Positions 36,169-47,560 of a DNA stretch of 64,000 bases are shown one piece after another. Position 1 is the first letter of the stretch; each line of letters begins with the position of its first letter. The stretch covers positions 1,178,001 through 1,242,000 of the forward strand of contig CAWUHX010000039.1 in assembly GCA_963922205.1 (NCBI GenBank), in the 5' to 3' direction. The position numbers were made by a program, and so were the translations under genes. The DNA comes from Romanomermis culicivorax (Eukaryota; Nematoda; Enoplea; Mermithida; Mermithidae). Below the pieces are notes generated by a model. That model searched no databases. It was not told the DNA's origin and saw only the letters and a list, made by a program, of their open reading frames with translations.

Positions 36169-38228
36169 GCGGATAGAGCTTGAACTACTCTCCACTATTC
36201 AAGATAAAACGCAAAAGATAAGGGCGCACTCATATCGATCGAAAAACGACGGCTGCAAAATGACGCAGAGGCGCACGTTTATGTATTTCTACACTGCTGC
36301 GTATCTTGTAAAACCAGATATATTATTTTCCTTCTGCATGGGCTGCATAGTCTGCACAGTATAAGCACATTCATTATGAAAAGTAAAACGTTCGAACAAA
36401 CAGCGTCTATAACGTACGTAGGAAACTGTCATTTATATTCATTTTGGACAGGACGCTGAATTTTATTAGTAGACCACAATGTATTAGTCGAGATGGATGA
36501 AGCATAACAAAAACAAACACAAAAGAAAATAATTTCCATTTATGACACGTTTGAAATATTTCGACACAAATTCAGAAACAGGACTAATTTTTAAAAAGAT
36601 AGAAAAGATTTTACTTTTTGCCGGAAATTTGACTTTACCAGGTTAACAAGTCCGAAAACTCACAACGAAAATGAAAATATTTTTATTTTTCATATTTATT
36701 TTGATCACTAACGTGTTATGATACACCTCGAGGGCGACCCTAACCATATCTACTTAACTTATTAGTTTTAGTTAGCATTCAATAGTTGTTACAAGCTAGA
36801 ATGCCTCATCTCGTAGTTTGATCAGTTGATGTCTGACATTGCCTCTTAGTATTTGACGAAAGGTAAAATTATTTTGGTTTTTTTCACAAAATTTTCTGCA
36901 GTCTTTACAAATTTTTGAACTTTGTGAGAATATTTTTTTGCACCCAGGAAATGATTGAAACGCCATCTGTTTGTATCAGGGACAGACATTGATAGTTGAA
37001 GAATCCAAAGCTTTGGTTGCTTTTCGATCTAACAAAATTAAGTGGAATGCTTTAAGAGTGATTTTTTGCATTGTGTCCGACTATGAAAAATAATTGAATT
37101 GAATGAAAAATTAGACCACTTATCAAGAAAATAGAAAAGACGAAAAGATTCATCTTCCAGCGTCCCAATATCAAAACTCAAAAAAATTTCTAGCGCTGCG
37201 CTTCGCGTCGAAAGTCTATTTACGAATAAATGTTGTTTCTCCTAAATTTATGAAACATCGTTGACTTCAAGCTGATTTTTCAGCTGGTTAGCAGGTTGAA
37301 AACATGCGCACATTGTTCAAGCATGAACATAACGGAAAAATCCAATTTCAAATCATGAAATCAGTCTTGAGAAGATCTATCTTCTAACGTTCGAGAGTAT
37401 AGGGACCCGAAAATTTTTCCAGCGCTTCTGAACATAAATGTAATTGGGGGGAGGCTGGGGGACCCCCTCGCGGCCAAGTTGGTCGAACCCTATACCCAAA
37501 TGTCGGGATCCCCACCCCCAACTTAGTCAACCCTATACCCACACCTCCAAACTCGGAAAAAAATTAGGAAAAAAGTGGCTTTCTTGGCTTTTTTGGGAAA
37601 ATTTTCAAAATTTTTTCGACTTTTTAAAAGATTTTTCGACCCTCCTTCCCAAAATTTTGGAAATGTTGGGATTCCCACCCCACAATTTTGGGTTTACCCT
37701 CCCCCAACTGGTCGGACCTCTTATAGGTATGCGCCAAGGCTAATGCAATTGCAGTCTATGATTCGCCATTTTGTCTAAGCATAGATATGGCAGCCGCCAA
37801 ATTAGCATGCAATCTAGATTTTCCTCGCTTTGATTTTTTTAAAATTTACGCTTCTATGAATTTTGGTTAATTTTCTTATCATAATCTGACCCGAAAATCA
37901 AAATTTTTGTTTTTTCTATACTTTTGATTAGGTTATGACTGCAGAATCATGAATATGTTCGGGAAAACTCAAAAATGCATAAACAAAGCATACGGTGGCA
38001 TTTTAAGCGCAAAACGATGTGCCAAAAATGGCGGAAAAATTTTGAACTCCTTCGCCGAAAGACCAAAGGTGTTTTGCCAAAAAAAACAGCTGACCACTGA
38101 CCCGAACGCACCTTTCCGACTTGAAAATTCCTATTTCTTTTCGCCATTCAGGGGAAGAACCCAAATTTTTTTTCGCATTTCCAAATAAGGTATGTATTCA
38201 TCATTAGAAAAGAAAAAGCTGTTACATA
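36169..38228. other. intergenic DNA, nothing recognised
   Basis: 5' flank of the U2 gene followed by AT-rich DNA. A GC-rich patch (37445-37740, many CCC/GGG runs) resembles in style 52220-52290. No coding frame with recognisable motifs. Confidence 0.4.
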
Positions 38229-38947
38229 CAGCGTTTTTTTGTGCACGGACATTTGTGCCAATTGGCACAAAAAAATTTTTTCTATTAGAAACATACTGAA
38301 AACTGCGGAAAGGCTTTAGGTCAAAATTTTGATAAAAAGTTAACGTTTAACGCATTAATTTGTTGTAAACATCGTGCCCAACTTATTTTTCAGCTAACCA
38401 TGTCAGTGAGATAAGAAAAAACTATGCAAGTAGTTCACGACAACGCGAAAAGAAATGGAATGCTGAGATAATTTAAATAACTCTAAAATTATTCAGAAAG
38501 TTCAAATTGATTCGATTTTCGGCTACATATTTTTGGCTGGAACATTGTACGTTTACCAACGATATCGAATTTTCTATTTGAATGAATCAAACACAAAAAG
38601 TAAGAATTTCAGTTTTAAATCCGAATGTGACTGAATGAACAGAGAATATTAATATTCAGAATTTATTTCCATTCATCTTTCATTTACAGCCTATACTTAA
38701 ACTTCGCTGCTACGATGCTGATACACTGTTCGAAGAGAACTCGTTCGCGTTCGGGTCAAATTCGAGTAGATAATATTTTATATTCATTGACTCGGCGCCA
38801 AGCGCCGGAAATTTGTTGCATTTACAGCCACTAAATCGTCTAAAAATCGAGGAAATTTAATGTTTGAACAGCCAAAATCAAAATTTTTTGTGCCATTCCA
38901 AATTTTTTTGTGCTAAAAACCATCTTTTGGCACAAAAAAAAACACTG
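38229..38947. repeat. hAT-like non-autonomous element, copy 1
   Basis: Begins CAGCGTTTTTTTGTGC and ends GCACAAAAAAAAACACTG, inverted termini of the CAGNG type seen in hAT transposons. 719 bp, no transposase. A diverged second copy follows after 5 bp. Contains the hairpin motif GGCGCCAAGCGCCGG. Confidence 0.6.
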
Positions 38948-38952
38948 GTTAC

Positions 38953-39792
38953 CAGCGTTTTTTTTGTGCACGGACATTTGTGCCAATTGGCACAAAGGGC
39001 CAAAAAAATTGTGCCAATGACACAAAAAAAAATGTTCACTCTAAAAACGTACTGAAAACCTTAAGAAAGTTTTGTGCCAAAAGTTCGATAAAAACTATAA
39101 CTAAAAATACTTTCACCGCATTAATTTGCACAAAAATCGTGCCTGCTTCATTTTCCCTAACCACGTCAGTGAGATAAGAAAAACTGATCTGGAGTTTCTA
39201 CGATCCGAAAAGAAATTGAATGCTGCGAAAATTCAGATATTTTTATAGACTTTTTGTCGTGAAGTTTTCCTTTACTTTTCGGCTTCCTTCCTAACAACTA
39301 TTAAAGATGAGATTAGGATGTCTTGTCTATAATTGCTTTCTCGTGAAAAAAGCTAAGTCGAAAGTCGCCTCGCATAAATTTTTGGTTGAATAATTGTGCC
39401 AAAAATGTCGATTTTTTTGTTTGAATCCAACACCAAAAATATAAGTTTCGGTTCTCAATCCAGCTGAATGAACAGAGAAAGTTAATAATTTCTATCTTTT
39501 AGCTAGTCATTGACAATCTCAAAGTCTGTTGCGACAATAAAAATATACTATTCGAATAGAATCCGCTTGCGTTTTCGAGACAAAGGAAAGTAGTTAATAT
39601 TAAACTCATTGAATCGGCGCGAAGCGCCGAGAACATTTTCCGTTTTCAGCCCCTAAAAACACTAAAAATAAAGGAAATTCAGCCTTGAACCAGTCAAAAA
39701 ATTTGTACCAATCGGCACAAACGCTCAAAATTTTTTGTGCCATCCCAAATTTTTTTGTGCCAGAAACCATGTTCTGGCACAAAAAAACACTG
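38953..39792. repeat. hAT-like non-autonomous element, copy 2
   Basis: 840 bp with the same inverted ends (CAGCGTTTTTTTTGTGC and GGCACAAAAAAACACTG). Collinear with copy 1 (GTCAGTGAGATAAGAAAAA, GGCGCGAAGCGCCG) but diverged. GTTACAT-like sequence borders the pair on both sides (38221 and 39796), so the original target duplication may enclose both. Confidence 0.6.
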
Positions 39793-39930
39793 CTTGTTAC
39801 ATGAAACAAAAAGCCGGATTGATCAATCCGCGCTCTTTTTTACAGTAACTGCTTCCGGAACCAGAAAAATAGTTACACCCGGACGTTCTTGCTTGTCTAT
39901 ATGATAGAAAGCGATGCGAGTATCGAGTAC

Positions 39931-40179
39931 TATAGCCTGTTTTTTATGAAATGCTTCCAGATACAAAAGTGACACAAATCAGTACTTTCGTCGAAATTGT
40001 TTACATAAAGTTCTTACTGTAAAATTTTTCACTCGAAAAATCGCTAAAAGTCAGACCAGTATGCTCACAAATTTCCAGCCCTACATGATATTTTGTTCAT
40101 CAGAAAATCGCAAAAATCTGAAATACTACTTGCTTTCCACCTTCATTATTTGGAGGCATTTCAAGAAAAACAGACTATA
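39931..40179. repeat. MITE with TATAGTC-like ends
   Basis: TATAGCCTGTTTTTTATGAA at left, GAAAAACAGACTATA at right; 249 bp, interior like 24585-24833. Confidence 0.75.
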
Positions 40180-40436
40180 GTGATTCATAAGGGGTACAAC
40201 AAAAATAATAATGACAATCTATTCTGGACTTAGAAATGTTATAAGCAAATATCATGAAAAAATTAAACAACACAAATGCAAATTGTTAATTAAATGCAGA
40301 GAAATTGTAAGAACAGGGGAAGATGCGCTCACATACTCTCCTTCAAAAAGGAATCAAAGTTAACTTCTGTTAAATATCTTAGCTGCAACCCCGAGGTTGC
40401 GGCCATAACTTTTTCTGAATGATGACTCGATATCCT

Positions 40437-40683
40437 ATTGTCTGTTTTTTTGAAATGATTTTGAATGGAGAAAGTGGAAAGCAAGAAATATTTAAGATTT
40501 TCACGATTTTGTGATAAACAATACATTATAGACGAATGGAAATTAGTGGGCGTACTGGCCTAACCTTTAACAATTTTTCGAGTCAAAAATTTGACAGTAA
40601 GAACTTTACGTAAGCGATTTTGACGACGATATTGATTTGTGTCACTTTTATATTTGGAAGCATTTTATAAAAAACTGACTATA
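40437..40683. repeat. MITE with TATAGTC-like ends, inside repeat X
   Basis: TATTGTCTGTTTTTTTGAAA to ACTGACTATA. It is inverted in interior relative to 39931-40179 and matched by 60885-61132, so it was present before repeat X was duplicated. Confidence 0.75.
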
Positions 40684-40938
40684 GCGTTCTGAATGGAAAA
40701 TGAATTTTTTCTGCAATTCAGGAATATATAATGAATTCTGTCGACTGGATCGAGTAATGATGGAGGTGGATTGCCAAAAGACTCATCATAGCTTAAGATA
40801 GATTCATTGATTACTTAGTATGTGATGACGGCATCAAAGTTCAATCGACGAACTTAAAGTCTCTGTAATTTTAGCTGTTATAACCGGTCATGATAAGACG
40901 AAGTTAGTATTGTCTTTGTGAATTTGCATTGAATATTT

Positions 40939-41130
40939 TCAATTATTCTGAATATCAAGTATTAGATGAGGATTCCAAACAACAGACGCATATTCCACGA
41001 TTGGCCTAACATAGCAAGTAAAGGCCTTGATTTTTAAGTTTAAGGGCTTTTGAAAAAAGCTCTCTGTGTGAATCACAATCCATGGCGCTTTGGAAACTAG
41101 GTACCAGATCAGGATGCTGTATAATATCAA
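40939..41130 (-). pseudogene. short LINE-type RT remnant in repeat X
   Basis: The frame reads LNLKIKAFTCYVRPIVEYAS then VVWNPH, a pattern typical of the C-terminal RT region of jockey/CR1/RTE-like LINEs (Y.RPILEYAS.VW.P). The same fragment is at 61600-61388. Only about 60 residues, no other domain. Confidence 0.6.
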
Positions 41131-41157
41131 GAATGTTTTGCCCCACCATTAAGAGCT
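41107..41157. repeat. 51-bp direct duplication flanking the LTR element, left copy
   Basis: GATCAGGATGCTG...TAAGAGCT, identical to 50409-50459. The unoccupied paralogue at 61558-61608 has it once. Confidence 0.9.
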
Positions 41158-42044
41158 TGTAACGACCAGATTTCTGTGAGGTACTTTACTTGGACCAATC
41201 GGTCGATACGGCGGGGCAAATACGGGGGACGGGGCGAACGGTTACAACAAACAACGGGTAATTCGACGGTCGCTTGAACGTCGACAAATAAAACGCGCTT
41301 CGAATAAAAACGGATGGGGGCCTCGGTTTAAATGCTTTCGAATAGTCGGCCGCTTGCAAATGTATAAAGACGGGGGCGAGCGCGGAAAAACACAAGAATA
41401 AGAATCAGAATATAATAACCAAAATCACGCTTTGCTTCTTCTTTTATACGGCGATTTTGGCCACTCCCTGGACGCTGCGGGAGGTCGAGCTTCTGTCCAT
41501 TTTCTTCCGCCAATCGTCGTTTCCGGCTACGCTTTTCATGCTTTCTTAACTACGCCTCTCTAATGCTTTTCTGGTACTGTATGCTTTCTGTGCTTTGCTT
41601 GCTTTCTACGGTGGGCTTGGCCACACCTCTGTGCTTCTGTGCATGCTTCCTGTATCGGTTTCTCTGTATATACTCGTTTTGTGGGGCCGCCGCTACTGTT
41701 ACACTTGAGACTACTGTACGGCGGGGCTTCTACATATTTTACTGTGTGCAGGTGTTGTTTACGATTTTTACTGGGGATTACGGTAGCTGTGGAATGTGTA
41801 GTTTAGTGTGGGTTCTAGGGGAACAGCTGCCGTTTGTGCAAATTAATTAGGGCATCTTAATTGGGCTACCGGGGTGTGAACGGATCAAAATAAAGTACTT
41901 CACGTAATTTTGTAGGAATGTTTGGGTGTGAATCCCAGACATCCTTGAGACGATAAAATGTGAAAAATAAAATAATATCTAATAAATGTCTATTACATAC
42001 AGTATGCTACATATTTACAGTACTGCTTTAGCAGGTACGTTACA
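41158..42044 (-). repeat. 3' LTR (887 bp)
   Basis: Termini TGTAACG...CGTTACA form a perfect inverted end. On the element strand it begins directly after a purine tract at 42045. It carries 27 bp (42018-42044) that the other LTR lacks at its outer edge. Short plus-strand frames inside (such as 41563-41850) are repeated in the other LTR and are probably chance. Confidence 0.9.
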
Positions 42045-42057
42045 TTTCCCTCCTTCC
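42045..42057 (-). promoter_or_regulatory. polypurine tract
   Basis: Element strand GGAAGGAGGGAAA immediately before the TGTAACG start of the 3' LTR; primes plus-strand DNA synthesis in LTR elements. Its position fixes the true LTR edge. Confidence 0.8.
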
Positions 42058-42075
42058 GGAGTTGAACGTCCTCGT

Positions 42076-45000
42076 TCAAGGCTTTCGGGGTTGAGGAAGG
42101 GTGGGGGTAGATTCGATAGTTGCTTTCCGAGGGTAGAAAGGGGTTGTCTCATTTACATGCACCGTAAATGTAATATTCTTATGGGGGTGTTTGAGTGTAA
42201 CATTGGGGTACATGAAATTCGTAACTGTATAGGGCCCGTTTTGGCGAGGGAGGAATTTGGGAGTCAGCCCTTGTTTACACGAATGATTTTTATAAAGAAT
42301 AAGATCACCTGCCTTGTAATGTATGTTCTGAGCGTGCTTGTTATACTGACGGGTATAGCGGGCTTGGGCTTTTTGCAAACTTTTCTGCACGGTTGAGAGT
42401 GCTTCTGTGAAATGCGATTTTACACGAAGGGCGTAATCATCTAAATCAACCATGTAGGACGTGGGGAGAAAATTTAAAGCTGCATCTGACGGCAGATTAG
42501 CTTGCCTACCGTGGAGTAATTCAAATGGGGGATATGAAGTGCTATCATTTTTATGGATGTTGATCGAAAAAACGGCGTACGGGAGATAAGTATCCCAATC
42601 AGTGTGATTTGAATTGATGTACATGCGAATATGGGTGGCTAGGGTTTGGTTGCAACGCTCAACTTCCCCATTGGCAATGGGATGGTATGGGGTGGTATGA
42701 ATTTTCTGAGTATTGCATAAACTGGTGATCCGTGAGAAAAGATCGGATACGAAATCGGTGCCACGATCACAATGGATGATTTTTGGGGACCCATGACGAC
42801 AAACAATTTTGGTTACGAATAGCTTGGCAATAGTGGCTGCAGTGATGTCAGGGGTTGGGAATGCCTCTACATACTTTGTGAAATAATCGATGAAAACGAC
42901 AATGAATCGGTTGCCGTCTTCAGTGAGGGGTAATGGTCCCATGCAATCAACACCAACTCGATCAAATGGGCCAGTTGGCTGAATTGGGACCAAGTTTGCA
43001 TGCACTTTGTGTCTAAGAGCTTTCTGTGTCTGGCATGGGTGGCAGGTTTTGCAGTAACGTTTGATATCACGGCTCATTTGGGGCCAAAAATATTTCTGTC
43101 TGAGCAAGTGTAAAGTTTTCCGGGCTGCAAAATGACCTGTGAACTTGCTGTCATGATGTGAGGTGATGAGATGCTGGACTTGGGACTTGGGAATGTATAG
43201 TTTTGCCTGTTTGTGGACTATACGGAAGAGAATGTTTTGATGTACTGCGAATTTGATAAGGGTAAGGGGGTGTTTTTGGGCGATTTTTGCTAAAATACTT
43301 TTGACAGTTGGATCAGTGCGTTGGAGTTCAGCGAAATTTTTCTGTTGCTCTTCCTGTTCAGTTGCTTCAGCTTCCAAAACCGAATTGATAGTGGATATTT
43401 CAGGGCGGGTTTCTAATTGGTCAATATCAAAGGATGGCTTTGCTGTCTGTGAGGGGAATCGAGAAACTGCATCTGCGTTGCGGTTAGCAGTGCCTTTCTT
43501 AGGTCGAATGTCGAGTTGAATACCAGATAGGGCTAATCCCCAACGGGCAATGCGAGGGGACGGGTTTTCCTTTTGTAAGACTGCCTGAACTGCTGTGTGG
43601 TCAGTGTGTACAATAACATGTTGCTGGAAAAGATAAGGGCGGAAATACTTGACAAATTCGACTACTGCAAGGGTTTCTAACTCAGTGATCGGATAGTTGC
43701 GTTCTGCGGGTTTCAATGTGCGGCTCCCAAAAGCAATGGGGCGATCCTGACCTTTACTATCTAGCTGACTGAGAATGGCGCCGATTCCGAGTTTTGAGGC
43801 GTCGGTTTGCAGAATAAACGGTTTTGTGAAATCGGGATGCTGTAGTATTGGGGCATGAATGAGTAATTCTTTTAGCTTAGTGAATGCATTTTGCTGTTCA
43901 GGGCCCCAGGAAAATTCTGAGTTCTTTTTGAGTAGCGATGTGAGTGGGCTAGAAACTTGAGAGCAATTTGGGATGAATCTACGATAATATGAGGGTAGGC
44001 CAAGGAATGACTTAACTTCTTTTGAGCTTTTGGGCGTGGGTATGTCATAAATGGCCTGTACCTTATGGGGATCTGGTGAGATGCCTTGCTGAGAAATGAC
44101 GTGGCCTAAGTATTGGACTTGGGGCTGGCAGAATTTGCATTTTTGGATGTTTAGCTTAAGGCCTGCTTGTGAGAATCGGGCAAGAATAGTGTCTAAACGT
44201 TCTAGCATTTGGGCATGGGAGTCTGCGAATACCAAAACATCGTCGAGATACACAAGGCATGTGTTCCATTGCAGACCCGAGAGAATAACATCCATTAACC
44301 TTTGGAATGTGGCTGGGGCATTGGTGAGTCCAAAAGGAAGGTAATTGAATTGATACTGGCCGGCTGAGCAATTAAAGGCCGTTTTTTCTCTGTCTGCTGG
44401 TGCTATGGGAATGGAATAGTATGCATTGGATTGGTCAAGGGAGGTGAAATATTTCATTCCACGGAGGGTGTCTAGAATTTCGTCTATACGGGGTAAGGGG
44501 TAGGTATCTTTTTTTGTGACTTTGTTGAGGCCTCTAAAATCAATGCATAAACGATGGCCTCCATCTTTTTTGGGAACTAAAACTGTGTTGGTACACCATG
44601 GGGAATTGCTTTGGCTTATGACACCTGCTTTTGCGAGTTGCTCAACTTCTGCTTGTATGATTTGCTTTTCTTTTGGGGAAGTCCGATAAAGTTGTCTACG
44701 TACGGGTTGGGAGCCATTGGTGTCAATTGTATGTGAAACAAGGGTGGTTCTACCTACATCCATTTTGGATTTAGCATATAATGTAGGGTACTTCGATAGG
44801 GCGCGTAGGAGTTGCGTTTTTTCGGTTTCTGTCAGGTCACTGGAGGTTAAATTAACGTTTTCTTTTAACCATGTGAATGTATCAAAACGGTTGGGCTGGT
44901 TTTGCGTTGAAGGGGTTAGATTAGCGGGAGCATTTTGTTTTGGGATGTAACAAGAGACTGTGCCAATGCATGTTCCAGGGTAAAGAATTTGAGCTGTTTC

Positions 45001-47544
45001 TTGCGTGTTTAGGACGGATACACGTATGCGACTGTTTTGGTTTTCTGAGATACAAGCTGCGAAATGGACTTTGGGATTCTGTTTGGGTTTTGGGGTGAAT
45101 TCAAGCTGTTTGACCTGTAAGTACGATTTGGGCAAGGGGACAGTAAATTCGGTTACGGTACGAGGTGGTAATTCTAATTTCTCATCTAAATAAGTTCCAC
45201 CACGAGTTGAAAGAGGGCTATATTCTAGGCCATCACAAGGTAGTATAACATTGCCAAATTTGACCTGTGATTTTTGATTGTTGATAGTGTATTCTGAAAA
45301 TCGACTGAGAAAGTTTTTGCCTAGAAGGATATCTGCTGTGCAATCTTTTTGGACATGGACCATGATTGTTTCCTGGATTGTTTGGGCTGTCACTGTGACA
45401 AAAGTGGTTCCTACAAAGTGAATCGGGAGATTATTTGCTGCTTTTGCTTGGACTAGCGGGGGTTTCATGTCTAACTGTAAAAGTTGCGCGACTCGGGAAT
45501 CAATGAGTGAGTAAACTGCACCAGTGTCAATCATGCCTTTTGTCATTAATTTGCCGTTAAGTGTAATCGGGATGTGAGGGGTATGTTTTTCAGGTACGTT
45601 TTGGGGTGGCTTATTTGATGCAGATTGCTGAATTTGATTGATGAGTTCGATTGCAGGAGTTCGGGGGGTATCGATATCGACAAGGACGTATTTCTGTTGC
45701 GTTTGTGCCCCACGACGATTAGCTAATTCTAAGAGAGCATGGCCGAATGATGGGGGAATGGTCTCATGTAAATGTCTGTTGTTTGATGGTATTTCGTATG
45801 CGTGTTCGTTTGTGGCTTGATGCTTTGGAGAGGGGAAATATTTTCGAAGAACGAGAAACAAATAAAAGACGCCTGCAATAACTACAGTAATAACGGCTAG
45901 ATTTATAATGATTTGCAGGGGTCCTTTGAGTAAATTGTTTAATCCGTCTGTGAGACTTTGGGTGGTACCGGTTATTACATGTTCTATGCCTTGACCGGTG
46001 CCAGAGAGTGTATTTCCGAGTGCTTGGCCAGTGCCTGAGATCATGTTGTAAACTGTATCGGAATTGAGAGACATTTGGGCGGTGTAATTGACAAGTTTTT
46101 TGACAATGTTTTCGAGTGTGTGAGTTTTGTAAATGTATTGTTTCAAAAAGAGTAAGTTGGTTGAGATAGTTGCAAGTTGATCATGAAAAATGGCAGGTGT
46201 ATTGAAATGGAAGAGGGAGAAATTTTGGTTCCAGACAATTTCTAAGGGTAAGTTTGTAACATGGGGGGATCCTGTTTCACTGACCCATGTGTTATTCTGT
46301 TTGTAAAGGGCTACATGCATGTGATGGCAGTCAACGGTTTGCGAAAAAGGGGTCAAATCGTTGCCTCCTGGATTTGAAAACATGAGTTCAGTTCCTACGA
46401 GAATGGGCAAAAGTTTGTAGCATGTTTGGTTGATTTTATGGTTGTAAAAGACTTTGGATGCGTTTACCTGCTTGCAGGGCCAGACTGTGAGGGCTTCTCC
46501 TGTAAATTCTGCTATTATGTCGGTTCGCTGTAGGAATGCACGCGCTCCAAGGGTTGCATCAAGACGCAAGATTTGCCATACGAGATCAAGGTGACGCTGT
46601 GCCTGTCTACATAATTCACTCCATACGTTTTTGAAATTTTGAATTTCGAATTCCTGTATTTTGTCTGCTAGATAGTTTAGTTTTGCATTGATGGGTTCAA
46701 AATCATCAAAATCGTATAGTGTAGTATGAGTTTCGTTGGTTTTTGGGGTTAAAAATGCGTTACGATGTGGGGTGCTTTTGTCTAATTGTACGATAATGCC
46801 TTGTTCGGTTAGAATGCTGTCTTGTATTTCTGGGCAATTGGGGTTCGAAAAAACTGTATTTTTGACCGAGAATGCACCTTGTAGTTCTTCTATTATCATG
46901 TGTGTTTGCGTGAGTTTGATGGGATGTGTATTTTTGTATTCGAAAGGGCATAAGTTTTCAAATGCTGTTTCATTCCAGATAATAGATCCGTCGGCTGTGA
47001 CACAATGACCTGATGTCGGTTTGCATGACCCTAGGTCGCCTAATGTACCTGTCATAGATTTTCCATTCCAAGATGCTATTTGTCCTATTTCTATGATGAC
47101 GTTAGTGACTGAGGTACAATGGTCTGTACAACACCATGTGTATTCTACGCTTAGGGAGTTATTTGTTGACCAAAATCCTGGTTGGGTTTCGTATAATTTT
47201 TGACCGTTGTGTTCTTTGTCTATAACGATTGCCTTACAAACATGTGGGGTTAGATTTTGCATTTCGGTTTGGTCGAAGACAATACCTTTTGATCCAAAAA
47301 ATCCTGTATTAGTACAAATTTTCCGTTTGCGAAAACTGCATTTGTATGCGTCTGTAATGTGGGGCTTAGTGGAGGGGATATAGATTTTTCCGAATGTCTG
47401 TACAGGTTTGTCTACTGTGGAAGGGGGCATACATGATACAAGTTTTGGTATGCTGACTGAGTGACCGCTCAATGAAGTTCCACACATCTGAAATTGGGCA
47501 CTACACGATGTGGGGATTATTATACAAAGAAAAATACAAAACAC
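42076..47544 (-). CDS. Env-like glycoprotein fused to protease-RT-RNase H-integrase polyprotein
   Basis: This is a single open frame of 1822 codons. Residues 1-16 are a hydrophobic signal-peptide-like stretch. Residues 17-540 are a Cys-rich ectodomain with several N-glycosylation sequons, a helical segment near 285-335 and GTGQ-type repeats at 503-530. A membrane segment lies at about 544-566, followed by a basic anchor and tail. Protease has IDTGA (673-676), RT has YLDD (1099-1102), RNase H has QTDAS (about 1247), and integrase has a HH-CC zinc site (about 1463-1504) and Asp1533, Asp1593, Glu1629 (35 residues between the last two). The glycoprotein has no confident relative; a chuvirus-like fold is a guess. 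The frame opens at GTG with no upstream ATG; it is +1 to gag and overlaps its end. It may be made by frameshifting or splicing. Confidence 0.93.
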   Translation of the reverse strand: MFCIFLCIIIPTSCSAQFQMCGTSLSGHSVSIPKLVSCMPPSTVDKPVQTFGKIYIPSTKPHITDAYKCSFRKRKICTNTGFFGSKGIVFDQTEMQNLTPHVCKAIVIDKEHNGQKLYETQPGFWSTNNSLSVEYTWCCTDHCTSVTNVIIEIGQIASWNGKSMTGTLGDLGSCKPTSGHCVTADGSIIWNETAFENLCPFEYKNTHPIKLTQTHMIIEELQGAFSVKNTVFSNPNCPEIQDSILTEQGIIVQLDKSTPHRNAFLTPKTNETHTTLYDFDDFEPINAKLNYLADKIQEFEIQNFKNVWSELCRQAQRHLDLVWQILRLDATLGARAFLQRTDIIAEFTGEALTVWPCKQVNASKVFYNHKINQTCYKLLPILVGTELMFSNPGGNDLTPFSQTVDCHHMHVALYKQNNTWVSETGSPHVTNLPLEIVWNQNFSLFHFNTPAIFHDQLATISTNLLFLKQYIYKTHTLENIVKKLVNYTAQMSLNSDTVYNMISGTGQALGNTLSGTGQGIEHVITGTTQSLTDGLNNLLKGPLQIIINLAVITVVIAGVFYLFLVLRKYFPSPKHQATNEHAYEIPSNNRHLHETIPPSFGHALLELANRRGAQTQQKYVLVDIDTPRTPAIELINQIQQSASNKPPQNVPEKHTPHIPITLNGKLMTKGMIDTGAVYSLIDSRVAQLLQLDMKPPLVQAKAANNLPIHFVGTTFVTVTAQTIQETIMVHVQKDCTADILLGKNFLSRFSEYTINNQKSQVKFGNVILPCDGLEYSPLSTRGGTYLDEKLELPPRTVTEFTVPLPKSYLQVKQLEFTPKPKQNPKVHFAACISENQNSRIRVSVLNTQETAQILYPGTCIGTVSCYIPKQNAPANLTPSTQNQPNRFDTFTWLKENVNLTSSDLTETEKTQLLRALSKYPTLYAKSKMDVGRTTLVSHTIDTNGSQPVRRQLYRTSPKEKQIIQAEVEQLAKAGVISQSNSPWCTNTVLVPKKDGGHRLCIDFRGLNKVTKKDTYPLPRIDEILDTLRGMKYFTSLDQSNAYYSIPIAPADREKTAFNCSAGQYQFNYLPFGLTNAPATFQRLMDVILSGLQWNTCLVYLDDVLVFADSHAQMLERLDTILARFSQAGLKLNIQKCKFCQPQVQYLGHVISQQGISPDPHKVQAIYDIPTPKSSKEVKSFLGLPSYYRRFIPNCSQVSSPLTSLLKKNSEFSWGPEQQNAFTKLKELLIHAPILQHPDFTKPFILQTDASKLGIGAILSQLDSKGQDRPIAFGSRTLKPAERNYPITELETLAVVEFVKYFRPYLFQQHVIVHTDHTAVQAVLQKENPSPRIARWGLALSGIQLDIRPKKGTANRNADAVSRFPSQTAKPSFDIDQLETRPEISTINSVLEAEATEQEEQQKNFAELQRTDPTVKSILAKIAQKHPLTLIKFAVHQNILFRIVHKQAKLYIPKSQVQHLITSHHDSKFTGHFAARKTLHLLRQKYFWPQMSRDIKRYCKTCHPCQTQKALRHKVHANLVPIQPTGPFDRVGVDCMGPLPLTEDGNRFIVVFIDYFTKYVEAFPTPDITAATIAKLFVTKIVCRHGSPKIIHCDRGTDFVSDLFSRITSLCNTQKIHTTPYHPIANGEVERCNQTLATHIRMYINSNHTDWDTYLPYAVFSINIHKNDSTSYPPFELLHGRQANLPSDAALNFLPTSYMVDLDDYALRVKSHFTEALSTVQKSLQKAQARYTRQYNKHAQNIHYKAGDLILYKNHSCKQGLTPKFLPRQNGPYTVTNFMYPNVTLKHPHKNITFTVHVNETTPFYPRKATIESTPTLPQPRKP

Positions 47545-47560
47545 CGGCCAATAGAATGTT

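Larger units (their letters stand above)
40327..41157. repeat. host repeat X, left part (interrupted by the LTR element)
   Basis: Matches 60774-61608 almost throughout, beginning CGCTCACATACT. Continues after the LTR element at 50409. Contains a MITE at 40437-40683. The antisense frame 41130-40939 resembles the end of a non-LTR RT (AFTCYVRPIVEYASVVWNPH), so the repeat may derive from a LINE fragment. Confidence 0.85.

Noticed and set aside
37444..37743. 99-codon frame in a GC-rich patch
   Set aside because: Composition is low-complexity (Pro/Leu/Phe/Lys-rich) and related C/G-run sequence recurs near 52220, so it is probably repeat-derived.
41563..41850. 95-codon hydrophobic frame on the plus strand, repeated at 49954
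   Set aside because: It lies within the LTR on the strand opposite to the element's genes; identity between the copies reflects LTR identity, not coding selection.
46000..46060. GTGQ repeats in the Env-like region as a collagen-like or toxin motif
   Set aside because: They are short, lie just before the membrane anchor and fit a stem region of the glycoprotein better.
42076..47008. Numerous short frames opposite the env-pol ORF
   Set aside because: Shadows of a single 1822-codon coding frame with clear protease, RT and integrase motifs.
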